Shown: piece by piece, positions 7,981-15,712 of the stretch
Numbering within the stretch: position 1 is the first letter of the stretch
How the letters are laid out: the number at the start of each line of letters is the position of its first letter
Assembly: GCF_020805785.1 (NCBI RefSeq)
Contig: NZ_JAJGZV010000002.1
Coordinates: forward strand, 186,001 to 250,000
From: Flavobacterium chungbukense
Lineage (GTDB): Bacteria > Bacteroidota > Bacteroidia > Flavobacteriales > Flavobacteriaceae
Length of the DNA stretch: 64,000 nt
Reading direction: 5' to 3'
Position numbers and translations under genes: made by a program
The notes under the pieces: model-generated
Seen by the model: only the letters and a program-made list of their open reading frames with translations
What the model was told of the DNA's origin: nothing
Databases searched by the model: none

Positions 7981-8397
7981 ATGAAATTTACAAGAAGAGC
8001 AAACGCAAACTGGAAAGGTACAGGAATGGAAGGAAAAGGTACAATTAGTACACAAAGCACAACTTTAGATAATGCACAATTGTCTTTTAAAACTCGTTTT
8101 GAGCAAGGTGTCGGAACCAATCCTGAAGAATTAATCGCAGCGGCACATTCTGGCTGTTTTACCATGCAATTAAGCTTTTTATTATCTGAAGCTGGATTTG
8201 TACCAGAAGATTTAGACACTACTGCTAAAGTAACTTTTGAAGACGGAACCATTACTTTAATTCAGTTAGAATTGACTGGAAAAGTACCTGGAATTTCTGA
8301 AGAAGTTTTTCAACAGACAGCTCAAAAAGCAAAAGAAATTTGTCCTATTTCTAAATTGCTGAATACTGAAATTACTTTACAAGTAACCTTAAATTAA
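7981..8397 (+). CDS. osmC: OsmC family peroxiredoxin
   Basis: 138 residues. The reactive cysteines are C59 (AHSGCFTM) and C121 (KEICPISK). The N-terminal MKFTRRANANWKG and the motif GVGTNPEELIAAAHSGCF mark the OsmC branch, which reduces organic hydroperoxides, rather than Ohr. The frame is open to 7915, but the ATG at 7981 is the start because family members begin there and the -7 box at 7910-7917 leaves no room for an earlier one. It is followed by a repeat and a secreted hydrolase on the same strand, and faces an OxyR-type regulator. Confidence 0.92.
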   Translation: MKFTRRANANWKGTGMEGKGTISTQSTTLDNAQLSFKTRFEQGVGTNPEELIAAAHSGCFTMQLSFLLSEAGFVPEDLDTTAKVTFEDGTITLIQLELTGKVPGISEEVFQQTAQKAKEICPISKLLNTEITLQVTLN

Positions 8398-8419
8398 TTC
8401 TATAAACAAATTCAATCAT

Positions 8420-8558
8420 AATCTTGTCATTCTGAGGAACGAAGACACGAACGATAGCGAACTGGCGAAGCAATAACACTAGAGAATCTACAAAGATTGG
8501 TGACTCTTATTGCGGAATCCCGCGTGTGATTTCTCCCTTCGGTCGAAATGACAAGATT
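8420..8558. repeat. Interspersed inverted repeat (TGTCATTCTGAGGAAC type)
   Basis: The ends AATCTTGTCATT (8420-8431) and AATGACAAGATT (8547-8558) are perfect inverted copies. Inside are GAGGAACGAAG and CTTCGGTCGAAATGACA words typical of a repeat that is widespread between Bacteroidota genes. A 30-bp fragment of the same type is at 39253-39282. Confidence 0.6.
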
Positions 8559-8613
8559 GAGATTTCAACAACAATCTAAAATCTAAAATCAACAATCTAA
8601 AATTTTTAAAATC

Positions 8614-9378
8614 ATGAAAACAATATTTAAAAGCTTTTTAGCATTCGCAGTAATAATCTTTAGTTTAGCCTTTACAAACGTAAACGCACAAACAACTCCT
8701 AAAATTAAAAACGTTGTATTAGTTCACGGCGCTTTCGCAGACGGTTCTGGATGGCAGGGTTTATACCAGATTTTGACTAAAAAAGGTTATAATGTAACCA
8801 TCGTTCAAAATCCGTTGAGTTCTTTGGAAGATGATGTAAAAGCAACCAATTTGGCTTTAGACAAACAAGACGGACCAACAATTTTGGTTGGACATTCTTG
8901 GGGCGGAACTGTAATTACGGAAGCTGGAAATCACCCTAAAGTAGCGGCTTTGGTTTATGTAGCGGCTTTACAGCCTGATAACGGTGAAAATTCTATTCAA
9001 TGGCTGCAAACTGCGCCTCCTGCTCCAGAAAATGGTGTATTGCCTCCAGATGATAAAGGTATTGCATATTATGACAAAGCTAAATTCCACGCTGGTTTTG
9101 CAGGAGATTTAAGCAAAGAACAAGCCGATTTTATGTATGCTTCTCAAGGTGCTTTCCATGCGCAAGGTTTTGGAACTCCAATTACAAAAGCGGCTTGGAG
9201 AACTAAACCTTCTTACGGAATCGTTGCAACTGAAGATAAAAGTATTGTGCCAAGTATTCAACACGCTATGTACAAACGTTCTAACACAAAAATCACAGAG
9301 ATAAAAGGTAGTCACGTGGTGTTTATTTCTCAACCTCAGAAAGTTGCGAATGTGATTATTGAAGCATCACAGAAATAA
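8614..9378 (+). CDS. Secreted alpha/beta hydrolase with Ser nucleophile
   Basis: 254 residues. The signal peptide ends at VNAQ (about 25). The HGAFADGSGW motif follows (39-48), then the nucleophile elbow GHSWGG with Ser95. D208 (ATEDKS) and H234 (GSHVVFISQP) complete the triad. This pattern is common in exported hydrolases related to EstC/methylesterase-like proteins, with unknown substrate. It differs from the hydrolase at 879-1895, which has an Asp nucleophile. It is downstream of osmC with a 216-bp repeat-containing gap and ends at a bidirectional terminator. Confidence 0.88.
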   Translation: MKTIFKSFLAFAVIIFSLAFTNVNAQTTPKIKNVVLVHGAFADGSGWQGLYQILTKKGYNVTIVQNPLSSLEDDVKATNLALDKQDGPTILVGHSWGGTVITEAGNHPKVAALVYVAALQPDNGENSIQWLQTAPPAPENGVLPPDDKGIAYYDKAKFHAGFAGDLSKEQADFMYASQGAFHAQGFGTPITKAAWRTKPSYGIVATEDKSIVPSIQHAMYKRSNTKITEIKGSHVVFISQPQKVANVIIEASQK

Positions 9379-9399
9379 TACTTTAAATTCCAAATTTTA

Positions 9400-9444
9400 A
9401 AATTCCAAATTCCAAACGTTACTGACAGTTGGAATTTGGAATTT
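9400..9444. terminator. Bidirectional terminator
   Basis: A 16-bp perfect stem (9400-9415 with 9429-9444, built on AAATTCCAAATTCCAA) with a 13-base loop, sitting between the convergent hydrolase and oxyR genes. Confidence 0.7.
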
Positions 9445-9457
9445 ATATTTTGGAATT

Positions 9458-10426
9458 TTATGAATATTTACTAACTGCTTTTATAAAATAAGGCGAATCG
9501 TTCCAGCGGATCTTTTTATACGAGAAATCTTTTTTAAGCGATTCGGGAAGACAGTTCCAAATGGCTTCGTTCATTTTTTCTAGTAATAATTTCTTTGAAA
9601 ACGAATCGGAAACTACGAGGCTTATTTCTCTTACGGGAACGGGTTCTTTAAAAGGTTTAAAAAGTCCGCCTGACTCATTCAACGTAGAAAGTTTAGGAAT
9701 AATCGCAAATCCCAAATGGGCGCGAACGAGATTTTTTAAGGTTTCTATGGAATTAATATCGTACGTAAATTGTTCTTTTATTTTATCTGAGGTTTTTAAT
9801 CCGCAAATGTCAAGCAATTGTGCGTTGTAGCAATATTCATGATGAAGTAATAATAATTCGGTTTTATCTCCGGGCTGCATCTCATAAAATTCCTCATTCG
9901 CCATTGGATGCGTCTGGTTCAAATAGGCTACAAAAGGTTCTTTAAAAACAACATGTTCTATTAAATTGGAATTTCCGGTCGGCGTTGCCATAATCGCCAC
10001 ATCAATTGCACCCGTTTCTAAATCCCTCATTAAGTGTCCCGTGTAACCTTCTTTTATAATAAAATGTACTTTGGGTGCTACTTCTTTCATGGCTTGAATA
10101 AATAGTGGAATCAAATACGGCGATAAAGTCGAAATAATACCAAGCTTCAACTCCCCTTCTAGCAGATTTTTTTCATTCACCACAAAATCACGAATTTCAT
10201 CTACTTCACGAAGAATTTTTTTCGCTTTGTTGATAATTTCAATTCCTAAAACAGTTGGTGTCAGCGGAACTTTGTTTCGATCAAAAATCTTGATTCCGAT
10301 TTCTTCTTCGAGATTTTTTAGCTGAATTGTGAGTCCGGGCTGTGTTACCATACAAACTTCGGCAGCTCTTGCAAAGTGGCGTTCTTCGTCTAAAGCGACA
10401 ATATATTTTAATTGCTGAATGGTCAT
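9458..10426 (-). CDS. oxyR: LysR-type peroxide sensor, OxyR-like
   Basis: 322 residues. The LysR winged helix-turn-helix is at 1-60 (HFARAAEVCMVTQPGLTIQLKNLEEEIG), and the regulatory domain runs from about 90. Two cysteines, C199 and C208, in HHEYCYNAQLLDICGLK have the same positions and spacing as the redox pair of E. coli OxyR. It is therefore likely to sense H2O2 by disulfide formation and to activate oxidative-stress genes. No catalase gene is next to it in this window; its neighbours are osmC and a secreted hydrolase. Confidence 0.9.
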   Translation of the reverse strand: MTIQQLKYIVALDEERHFARAAEVCMVTQPGLTIQLKNLEEEIGIKIFDRNKVPLTPTVLGIEIINKAKKILREVDEIRDFVVNEKNLLEGELKLGIISTLSPYLIPLFIQAMKEVAPKVHFIIKEGYTGHLMRDLETGAIDVAIMATPTGNSNLIEHVVFKEPFVAYLNQTHPMANEEFYEMQPGDKTELLLLHHEYCYNAQLLDICGLKTSDKIKEQFTYDINSIETLKNLVRAHLGFAIIPKLSTLNESGGLFKPFKEPVPVREISLVVSDSFSKKLLLEKMNEAIWNCLPESLKKDFSYKKIRWNDSPYFIKAVSKYS

Positions 10427-10443
10427 GTTTTTTTTTTAGATGC

Positions 10444-10574
10444 TAAGATACTAAGATTCTAAGATTCTAAGGTTCTTAGCTTCTAAGATGCTGAAATTTT
10501 GAAATAGTGAGATAGTGAGTTTCTGAAAAACTAAAATACTAAGACACAGATAATCTTAGAATCTTAGTATCTTA
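10444..10574. repeat. 23-bp perfect inverted repeat
   Basis: The arms at 10444-10466 and 10552-10574 are perfect inverted copies made of CTAAGAT(T/A)CT words, and the 85 bp between carries similar imperfect words. It lies upstream of oxyR. Confidence 0.7.
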
Positions 10575-10700
10575 TTTAGAATTAAAATAATTATCATCTT
10601 TTTCATAGAAAATGAAATCCATAACATCCAATTTATCGTACATTAATAAAACGGATTGAAAGAATGCTGTAAATTCAAATGGAAGTAGTTTTTGGAGCAT
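10572..10700 (-). CDS. Possible tiny ORF, 42 residues
   Basis: ATG at 10698-10700 opens MLQKLLPFEFTAFFQSVLLM, continuing to FYEKDDNYFNSK. The frame is also open about ten codons upstream (YFKNDKRN). The composition looks protein-like and it sits alone in a 378-bp gap, but its stop overlaps the inverted repeat. I know no family for it. It could be a remnant. Confidence 0.25.
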   Translation of the reverse strand: MLQKLLPFEFTAFFQSVLLMYDKLDVMDFIFYEKDDNYFNSK

Positions 10701-10754
10701 ATTGCGTTTATCATTCTTAAAATAACGTTTTTAAAATAAACTAACCAAAATAAG

Positions 10755-10780
10755 AAAGCGATCTTAAAAGATCGCTTTTG
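10755..10780. terminator. Strong hairpin terminator
   Basis: AAAGCGATC (10755-10763), a 6-base loop, GATCGCTTT (10770-10778), then T-rich sequence. It lies just downstream of the nitronate monooxygenase gene and probably ends that operon. Confidence 0.65.
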
Positions 10781-10805
10781 TTTTTATGACTTGAAAGATT
10801 GCAAA

Positions 10806-11891
10806 TTAACTTTTTAAATTATCAAAGTACGCAGTAGTTTCTTCAATTAAAGAATGCATTAAAGTTGTGGCTTTTCTATGTTTTAAAATAGGTGCTATTT
10901 GTCCGCCCCAAAATAAAATCATATCCCATTTTTGCTGGTCTAAAGCTGCTTTTCGCAATGGCGACATAAAAGTAGTTTGCAAAGGAAACGGCAAAATAGC
11001 AGCTTCTTTTGTAATTAAATCTTTTGCAATTCTGCTTGTTAATCCACGGCCTAATCTTCCTGTGTACGCACGCGATAAAGTCGTGTATTTTGCAGCATCC
11101 GAAAACAACATTTCTCTGTGAACAGGCAATGCATTAGACTCATCTGTGGCTAAAAATGCGGTTCCAATTTGTGCGGCATCTGCTCCTAATGTGAGTGCGG
11201 CCGCGATGCCTTTTCCCGTTGCGATTCCGCCTGCAGCAATTATCGGAACTTTTACTTTTTCGCGAATAAGCTGTAGCAAAACAAAAGTTCCTGTCAAAGA
11301 AGATTCTGCATTATCCAAAAATGAAGGACGATGCCCTCCTGCTTCAAAACCAGATGCAATAATCATATCGACGCCAGAATTTTCCAGAAAAATAGCTTCA
11401 TCTAAAGTCGTCGCTGCACCAACTGTGGAAATTCCTAGTTTGCGACATTGTTCCATCACCTCTTCGGAGATTTTTCCGAACATAAAACTGAATACTTTCG
11501 GACGAATGTCTAATATAACTTCTAATTGGTTTTCAAATCTTGATTGAAATGGTGCTGGTTTTTCTGGCAACGGAATTCCTGCTTCATCAAAATAAGGCTT
11601 AAAGATTGTTTTCGCCCTTTGAAAATGCTCATCTGTAAGTCCACCTTGCGGAACATCGTGATCAGAAACCCACAAATTGATATTGTAAGGTTTGTTGGTT
11701 GCGGCTTTAATCTGTTTATCGACATCGAATATTTCTTGCGGACTCATGGTGTAAGCGCCGTATCCGCCCAATCCGCCCGCGTTTGAAACAGCTGCTGTAA
11801 GTTCGACAGAAGAAAGATTTCCTCCAAATGGCCCTTGCAGTATTGGATAATCGATTCCTAATAATTCGGTTACTTTTGTATTATTCCACAT
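10806..11891 (-). CDS. Nitronate monooxygenase / 2-nitropropane dioxygenase-like flavoprotein
   Basis: 361-residue FMN-binding TIM barrel. ILQGPFGG is at 18-24, the catalytic His187 is in GFEAGGHRPSF, and the FMN phosphate loop is AAGGIATG (219-226) followed by QIGTAFLAT (241-249). Family members oxidise alkyl nitronates or act as NADH:quinone reductases; which applies here is not visible. It is the last gene of the minus-strand operon starting with the YceI gene; the ATG is 12 bp from the preceding stop. Confidence 0.9.
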   Translation of the reverse strand: MWNNTKVTELLGIDYPILQGPFGGNLSSVELTAAVSNAGGLGGYGAYTMSPQEIFDVDKQIKAATNKPYNINLWVSDHDVPQGGLTDEHFQRAKTIFKPYFDEAGIPLPEKPAPFQSRFENQLEVILDIRPKVFSFMFGKISEEVMEQCRKLGISTVGAATTLDEAIFLENSGVDMIIASGFEAGGHRPSFLDNAESSLTGTFVLLQLIREKVKVPIIAAGGIATGKGIAAALTLGADAAQIGTAFLATDESNALPVHREMLFSDAAKYTTLSRAYTGRLGRGLTSRIAKDLITKEAAILPFPLQTTFMSPLRKAALDQQKWDMILFWGGQIAPILKHRKATTLMHSLIEETTAYFDNLKS

Positions 11892-11903
11892 CGCATTTCG
11901 TTT

Positions 11904-12353
11904 TTATTTACTAAGATCCGTCAGCATTTTATTGACAATAATCCATTTTCCATCAAATTTATGGAAAGATAAAAGATCACGATAATTAAAATCATACATT
12001 TTTACATTGACTTCTGCCACTGCAATAGAATTTATGACTTTAATATTGATAATTTCTCCTCTAAAAGGTTTCCCAGAAAACTTGGGACTTTGTCTGTTTT
12101 TAACGCCATCGAGATAAAGATCTATTGTTTTAAAATACGGTTCTCCTTTTACATCTCCAAAAAGCAATGTTCCCGGATGAAAAATTTTACCCAACAGTAT
12201 TTCATCGCCTTCGTAAATTCCTTTAAAATAATAGTTTTCAATTGCATCTGTAATCGCTGCTATTGCTGCTTGATTTTCCATTTTTGTATTTGGTTGTGCT
12301 TTTATGCCCTGCCAAAAACAGAGCATAAAAGCGGTTAATACTATAGTTTTCAA
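11904..12353 (-). CDS. Exported NTF2-like / lumazine-binding-fold protein
   Basis: 149 residues. The signal peptide ends at IKAQ (about 19). The rest looks like a SnoaL/NTF2 cone: AAIAAITDAIENYYFKGIYEGD, then FDGKWIIVNKMLTDL at the end. The only start giving the full signal peptide is a TTG (12351-12353), one base after the SDR stop, so translation is probably coupled to the SDR gene. Many such proteins bind small molecules or are enzymes; the ligand is unknown. Confidence 0.8.
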   Translation of the reverse strand: MKTIVLTAFMLCFWQGIKAQPNTKMENQAAIAAITDAIENYYFKGIYEGDEILLGKIFHPGTLLFGDVKGEPYFKTIDLYLDGVKNRQSPKFSGKPFRGEIINIKVINSIAVAEVNVKMYDFNYRDLLSFHKFDGKWIIVNKMLTDLSK

Positions 12354-12354
12354 T

Positions 12355-13088
12355 TTAGTTTAAATTATGTCCCGAACCTTTACCGCCGTCAACATTTATA
12401 ATAGCGCCCGTAATAAAATTACTTTTGGCAACGGTATACACCATTTCAGAAACATCATCGATTTCTCCTACTCTGTTTAACAAATGCAGTCCAGCACTCA
12501 AATCGGCTTTTTCACCGTGCATTGGCGTACGAATCACTCCAGGCGCAACGGTATTGACTCTAATATTTTGTTTTCCGAATTCGGCCGCTAACTGAATTGT
12601 CAGCGCATGAATCGCTCCCTTACTGGCAATTGGCGCAGTAGCTGGCCATCCGCCCAAACCGTGATTGACCAAAGGTGTTCCGATGTTTATGACTACTCCG
12701 CCCTTTTGTTTCAACATTTGCGGAATAACGGATTGTGTTGTAAAATACGTTCCTTTTAAATTGGTAGATAAAAATTTATCTAAATAAGCTTCATCCACTT
12801 CTAAAAAGGGTTTGCTTTCAAAAATTCCTGCATTGTTGATTAATACGTCTACAGAACCAAATTTTTCAAGAGCGATTTTCACCAATTCTTCTCCTGTTTT
12901 TTTATTGCTTACATCTCCTGCAAACATTGCAAGGTTGTCTCCTGCTCCAAATTCGTTGAATGCATTTTGCAATGCTGTATTCGTAAACGAATTGATTACC
13001 ACATTATCGCCACGATCTAAAAAGTATTTAGCGATTCCTTTTCCGATACCAGAAGCTGCTCCAGTAACGATTATAGTTTGTTTTTCAT
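12355..13088 (-). CDS. SDR family oxidoreductase with apparent 1-nt frameshift near start
   Basis: Rossmann-fold protein with TIIVTGAASGIGKGIA at the N terminus, NNAG in the middle and the C-terminal NVDGGKG. The long frame only reaches back to a GTG at 13002, which would delete the nucleotide-binding loop. An ATG at 13086-13088, five bases after the tautomerase stop, is the natural start, but the frame is one base short; one extra A in the A5 run (T5 at 13081-13085) gives MKKQTIIVTG. The usual catalytic Tyr is absent: the motif reads PIASK, with Pro in the Tyr position. Either the protein is non-catalytic or it belongs to a divergent SDR branch. Confidence 0.8.
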
Positions 13089-13092
13089 GATT

Positions 13093-13311
13093 TTATTTTT
13101 TATCGGCTGTAATGCCTTTTTCTCTTAATACAGATACTTGTTCTCCTGCGTAGCCCCAATCGTCAAGATCGATTTCTTGAATCACCACGTGGGTTAAATG
13201 CGGATCTTTGTTTAAAACATCTGTAATTAAATTGGTTATGCCACTTATTAATTCCTGTTTTTGCTCGCGAGTAACACCTTCGCGGGTCAATTCGATTTTT
13301 ACGTAAGGCAT
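13093..13311 (-). CDS. 4-oxalocrotonate tautomerase family protein
   Basis: 72 residues starting MPYVKIELTREGVTREQK. After Met removal Pro becomes the N-terminal catalytic base of the tautomerase family. The motif VVIQEIDLDDWG is also typical. It lies between the YceI and SDR genes with gaps of 4 bp on either side, so it is certainly operonic. The substrate is unknown; the small size suggests a hexamer. Confidence 0.9.
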   Translation of the reverse strand: MPYVKIELTREGVTREQKQELISGITNLITDVLNKDPHLTHVVIQEIDLDDWGYAGEQVSVLREKGITADKK

Positions 13312-13315
13312 GGCT

Positions 13316-13858
13316 TTAGTTTTTAGAAGTTTGAGCTGTAATAGTAAAATCTAAGTCAAAATCATTGTAGATTAAGGTATCGCCTAAATCTTTAAAGAAA
13401 TTTCCTGAACGGAATTTAATATCGTATTTCGTACGATCGATTACCAATTTACCTTTTAGCGATAAAGCATTTTCGGTATTTTCTTCAACAGTCACTTCAA
13501 AACCTGTAAGATGCGTAATGTCTTTTATGGTTAAATTACCTTCTAGATAATACGTATTAGCGGTAAGTTGTCTGGTATTGCTAATTGTAAACGAAGCGGT
13601 TGGAAATTTTTCAATAGAGAAAAAATCGTCTGATGCTAAATGTCCTGCGAATTGTTGATTCGTTGCTGCATCTGTTACGTCCAATATTTTTATTGAAGCA
13701 GTATTGATGACAATATTTCCTCCGATAATTTTTCCATCATTAAGGATGAAATTACCTTCTTTGATACCAATTGTACCATTATGAGCGCCGGTTACTTTTC
13801 TTCCGGTCCAATCGATTTGGCTTTTTGCGCTTTCGATTTCAAATTGTATTGTTTCCAT
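13316..13858 (-). CDS. YceI family lipid-binding-fold protein, cytoplasmic type
   Basis: 180 residues with the YceI lipocalin-like pattern: AKSQIDWTGRKVTGAHNGTIGIKEG at the start, HLASDDFFSIEKFPTASF in the middle and DRTKYDIKFRSG near the end. Classic YceI proteins are periplasmic and bind isoprenoid chains, but this one has no signal peptide. It is the first gene of a five-gene operon (YceI, 4-OT, SDR, NTF2-like, nitronate monooxygenase), behind a CRP-like operator. Confidence 0.9.
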   Translation of the reverse strand: METIQFEIESAKSQIDWTGRKVTGAHNGTIGIKEGNFILNDGKIIGGNIVINTASIKILDVTDAATNQQFAGHLASDDFFSIEKFPTASFTISNTRQLTANTYYLEGNLTIKDITHLTGFEVTVEENTENALSLKGKLVIDRTKYDIKFRSGNFFKDLGDTLIYNDFDLDFTITAQTSKN

Positions 13859-13878
13859 TTTTATTGTATTTAAAAGTA

Positions 13879-13930
13879 CAATACAAAGGAACGGCGGTTA
13901 TTAAAATGGGTTACGTGATGTAGGTCACAT
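13879..13930 (-). promoter_or_regulatory. CRP/FNR-like operator and -7 box of the yceI operon
   Basis: TGTGA-CCTACA-TCACG on the minus strand (13914-13929) matches the classic TGTGA-N6-TCACA palindrome in nine of ten positions. TTCCTTTG (13879-13886) is an imperfect TAnnTTTG box, and the operator centre lies about 39 bp upstream of it, near -41.5, the usual class II activator position. No -33 TTG is present. A Crp/Fnr-type gene starts 246 bp further upstream-side at 14132-14704. Confidence 0.65.
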
Positions 13931-13937
13931 TCTTTTT

Positions 13938-14128
13938 TTTTGAGGTGCTGAGGAGCTAAGATTCTAAGGTGCTAAGTTTTTTTCAACCGCTGGAACGCAA
14001 AGGTTTTTTTATTCTATAGATTCCTGTGGTTGAAACCACAGCCTATGTTTTATGTAGATAAATCAATAAATAATTAGCAAAATCTACCAAAATAAATCTT
14101 TATAATCTGCGAAATCTGTGGCAATAAA
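13938..14128. repeat. Repeat-rich gap
   Basis: Contains CTAAG words (13940-13975), a TGTGGTTGAAACCACAG palindrome (14026-14042) and an AATCTGCGAAATCTGTGG word (14104-14121). No gene is seen. Confidence 0.45.
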
Positions 14129-14131
14129 AAA

Positions 14132-14704
14132 CTACGAATTATAAAGTCGGCTTAAAGTTTCTCTGGACACTCCTAAATAGGCTGCAATTAAATGTTTTGG
14201 AACTAAATTATACAATTGCGGATAAAGCGCTAAAAGTTCTTCGTAGCGTTTTTTGGTGTTGTTATTCATAAAAGACAAGAGTCTTTTTTGCGACGCGATA
14301 TATCCCTTATTGGTGCGCCAGCGAAAAAAATGTTCGATTTGATGAAATTCTTTACAAAGCTTTTCACGATCTTCATTAGAAAGACAAAGCACTTCAACAT
14401 CGGTAATGCAATCTACATTTATAGTAGCAATTGTTTTATTATATAAGGCATCATAATCAGAAGTCCACCACGTTGGCATGGCAAACTGTAGAATGTACAT
14501 TTTGATTTCATCATTAATAAAGAAAGCCTTTAAACAACCTGAAATAACAAAATATTCGCAATTGACTTTATCACCTGCGCTAATTACAGTTTGTCCTTTC
14601 TTAAAAGATTGAACCTTAAAATGAGAAAAGAAATACTCAAACTCTTCGTCTGTCAACGAAATAGTTTTGGAAATGTGGTTTTGAAGAATTTCTTTGGAGT
14701 TCAT
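14132..14704 (-). CDS. Crp/Fnr family transcriptional regulator
   Basis: 190 residues from the ATG at 14702-14704. The frame is open 36 bp further, but that part is made of CAAAG repeat words and is unlikely to be translated. The cyclic-nucleotide-binding fold is at about 15-115 (FKKGQTVISAGDKVNCEYFVISG), and a winged helix with recognition segment LIAAYLGVSRETLSRLY is at the end. It lacks the Cys cluster of true FNR. It is the best candidate to bind the TGTGA-N6-TCACG site in front of the yceI operon. Confidence 0.88.
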   Translation of the reverse strand: MNSKEILQNHISKTISLTDEEFEYFFSHFKVQSFKKGQTVISAGDKVNCEYFVISGCLKAFFINDEIKMYILQFAMPTWWTSDYDALYNKTIATINVDCITDVEVLCLSNEDREKLCKEFHQIEHFFRWRTNKGYIASQKRLLSFMNNNTKKRYEELLALYPQLYNLVPKHLIAAYLGVSRETLSRLYNS

Positions 14705-14888
14705 TTTTTCTGAAAAAGGTTCAAAGGAACAAAGGCTCAAAGATACAAAGGTTTTTTACTAGTATTTGTAGTAAGAATTATTTATTTCATCAAACAAAAC
14801 CTATGAACCTCTGTCCCTTTGAACCTTTGTTTCTTTGTCTCCTTGTTTCTTTGTCTCTTTGTCACTTTGTCACTTTGTCACTAAAAAA

Positions 14889-15632
14889 TTAAGCTAAAAC
14901 CATTCCCCCATCCATAATAAAATCGGCGCCAGTAATAAAGACTGCGGCTTCACTGCTTAAATAGGAAACCATTTTGGCAACATCTTCTGGTTTTCCCATT
15001 TGTTTTAATGGAATTTTGTCGACTACAACATCCATAATACCTTTTACGGTTGATTCGTCTAAACCTACTTTTTTCATGACTTCGGTTTCGGTTGGACCTG
15101 GACTAACCGAATTGACTCTGATTTTTCGTGGAGCTAATTCTACAGCCGCCGATTTCATAACCGAATTTAAGGCCGTCTTGCTAGAAGAATAAACTGATGA
15201 TCCTGGACCTGGCATACTTGCCGTATTTGAAGAAAGAAATACAACTGAAGCACCTTCTTTCAAAATTGGAATAAATTTGCTTAAAGTAAAATAAGCACCT
15301 TTTAAATTAACATTCATTATACTATCAAATAATTCCTCTGAAGTTTGTTCAATTGTTCCCAAACCTGCGATTCCTGCATTAACAAACAAAATGTCAATCG
15401 AACCAAAATCTGCTTTTACTTGATTGGCTAATTTTTCAATGTCCGAAACATTCGATTGATCTGCTGCGATTGACGTAACTCCTAATTCTAAAGCTGCTTG
15501 TTCTATCGCTTCTTTTCTTCTCCCTGTAATAATAACATTTGCGCCTTGTTCTTTTAATTGTTTGGCTGTGGCATATCCAATTCCACTATTTCCTCCTGTT
15601 ATTACTGCCACTTTATTCTTTAAATTGTCCAT
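14889..15632 (-). CDS. SDR family oxidoreductase (HxlR-linked)
   Basis: 247 residues and complete. The NAD(P) loop is TGGNSGIG (12-19), NAG is at 85-87, the catalytic Tyr148 and Lys152 are in SSVYSSSKTA, and the C-terminal DFIMDGGMVLA is normal. SDR genes of this kind commonly sit divergent from an HxlR-type regulator that responds to reactive electrophiles. Here the hxlR gene is 4.4 kb away, beyond the Kai cassette, but the two share an operator sequence. The substrate is unknown. Confidence 0.9.
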   Translation of the reverse strand: MDNLKNKVAVITGGNSGIGYATAKQLKEQGANVIITGRRKEAIEQAALELGVTSIAADQSNVSDIEKLANQVKADFGSIDILFVNAGIAGLGTIEQTSEELFDSIMNVNLKGAYFTLSKFIPILKEGASVVFLSSNTASMPGPGSSVYSSSKTALNSVMKSAAVELAPRKIRVNSVSPGPTETEVMKKVGLDESTVKGIMDVVVDKIPLKQMGKPEDVAKMVSYLSSEAAVFITGADFIMDGGMVLA

Positions 15633-15658
15633 TTTTTAAATTTTTATAATTAATGAGA

Positions 15659-15712
15659 CAAAGGTAAAATCAAAATGGTATAACTTTGTAACCAGTATAA
15701 CAGAGTATACCA
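15659..15712. promoter_or_regulatory. SDR promoter with two HxlR-type operator candidates
   Basis: On the minus strand TACCTTTG (15659-15666) is the -7 box of the SDR gene. Beside it lies ATGGTATAACTTTGTAACCA (15675-15694), an imperfect palindrome that recurs exactly upstream of hxlR at 19958-19977. A second imperfect palindrome, CCAGTATAACAGAGTATACC, occupies 15692-15711. The first element also contains a rightward TAACTTTG box (15681-15688). Confidence 0.65.

Noticed and set aside
7705..7981. Functional type I restriction-modification system
   Set aside because: hsdS, the methylase active site and the HsdR motor are all missing.
14705..14740. Upstream extension of the Crp/Fnr gene
   Set aside because: The extra twelve codons come from AAAGG/TTCAAAG repeat words; the ATG at 14704 matches the family start.
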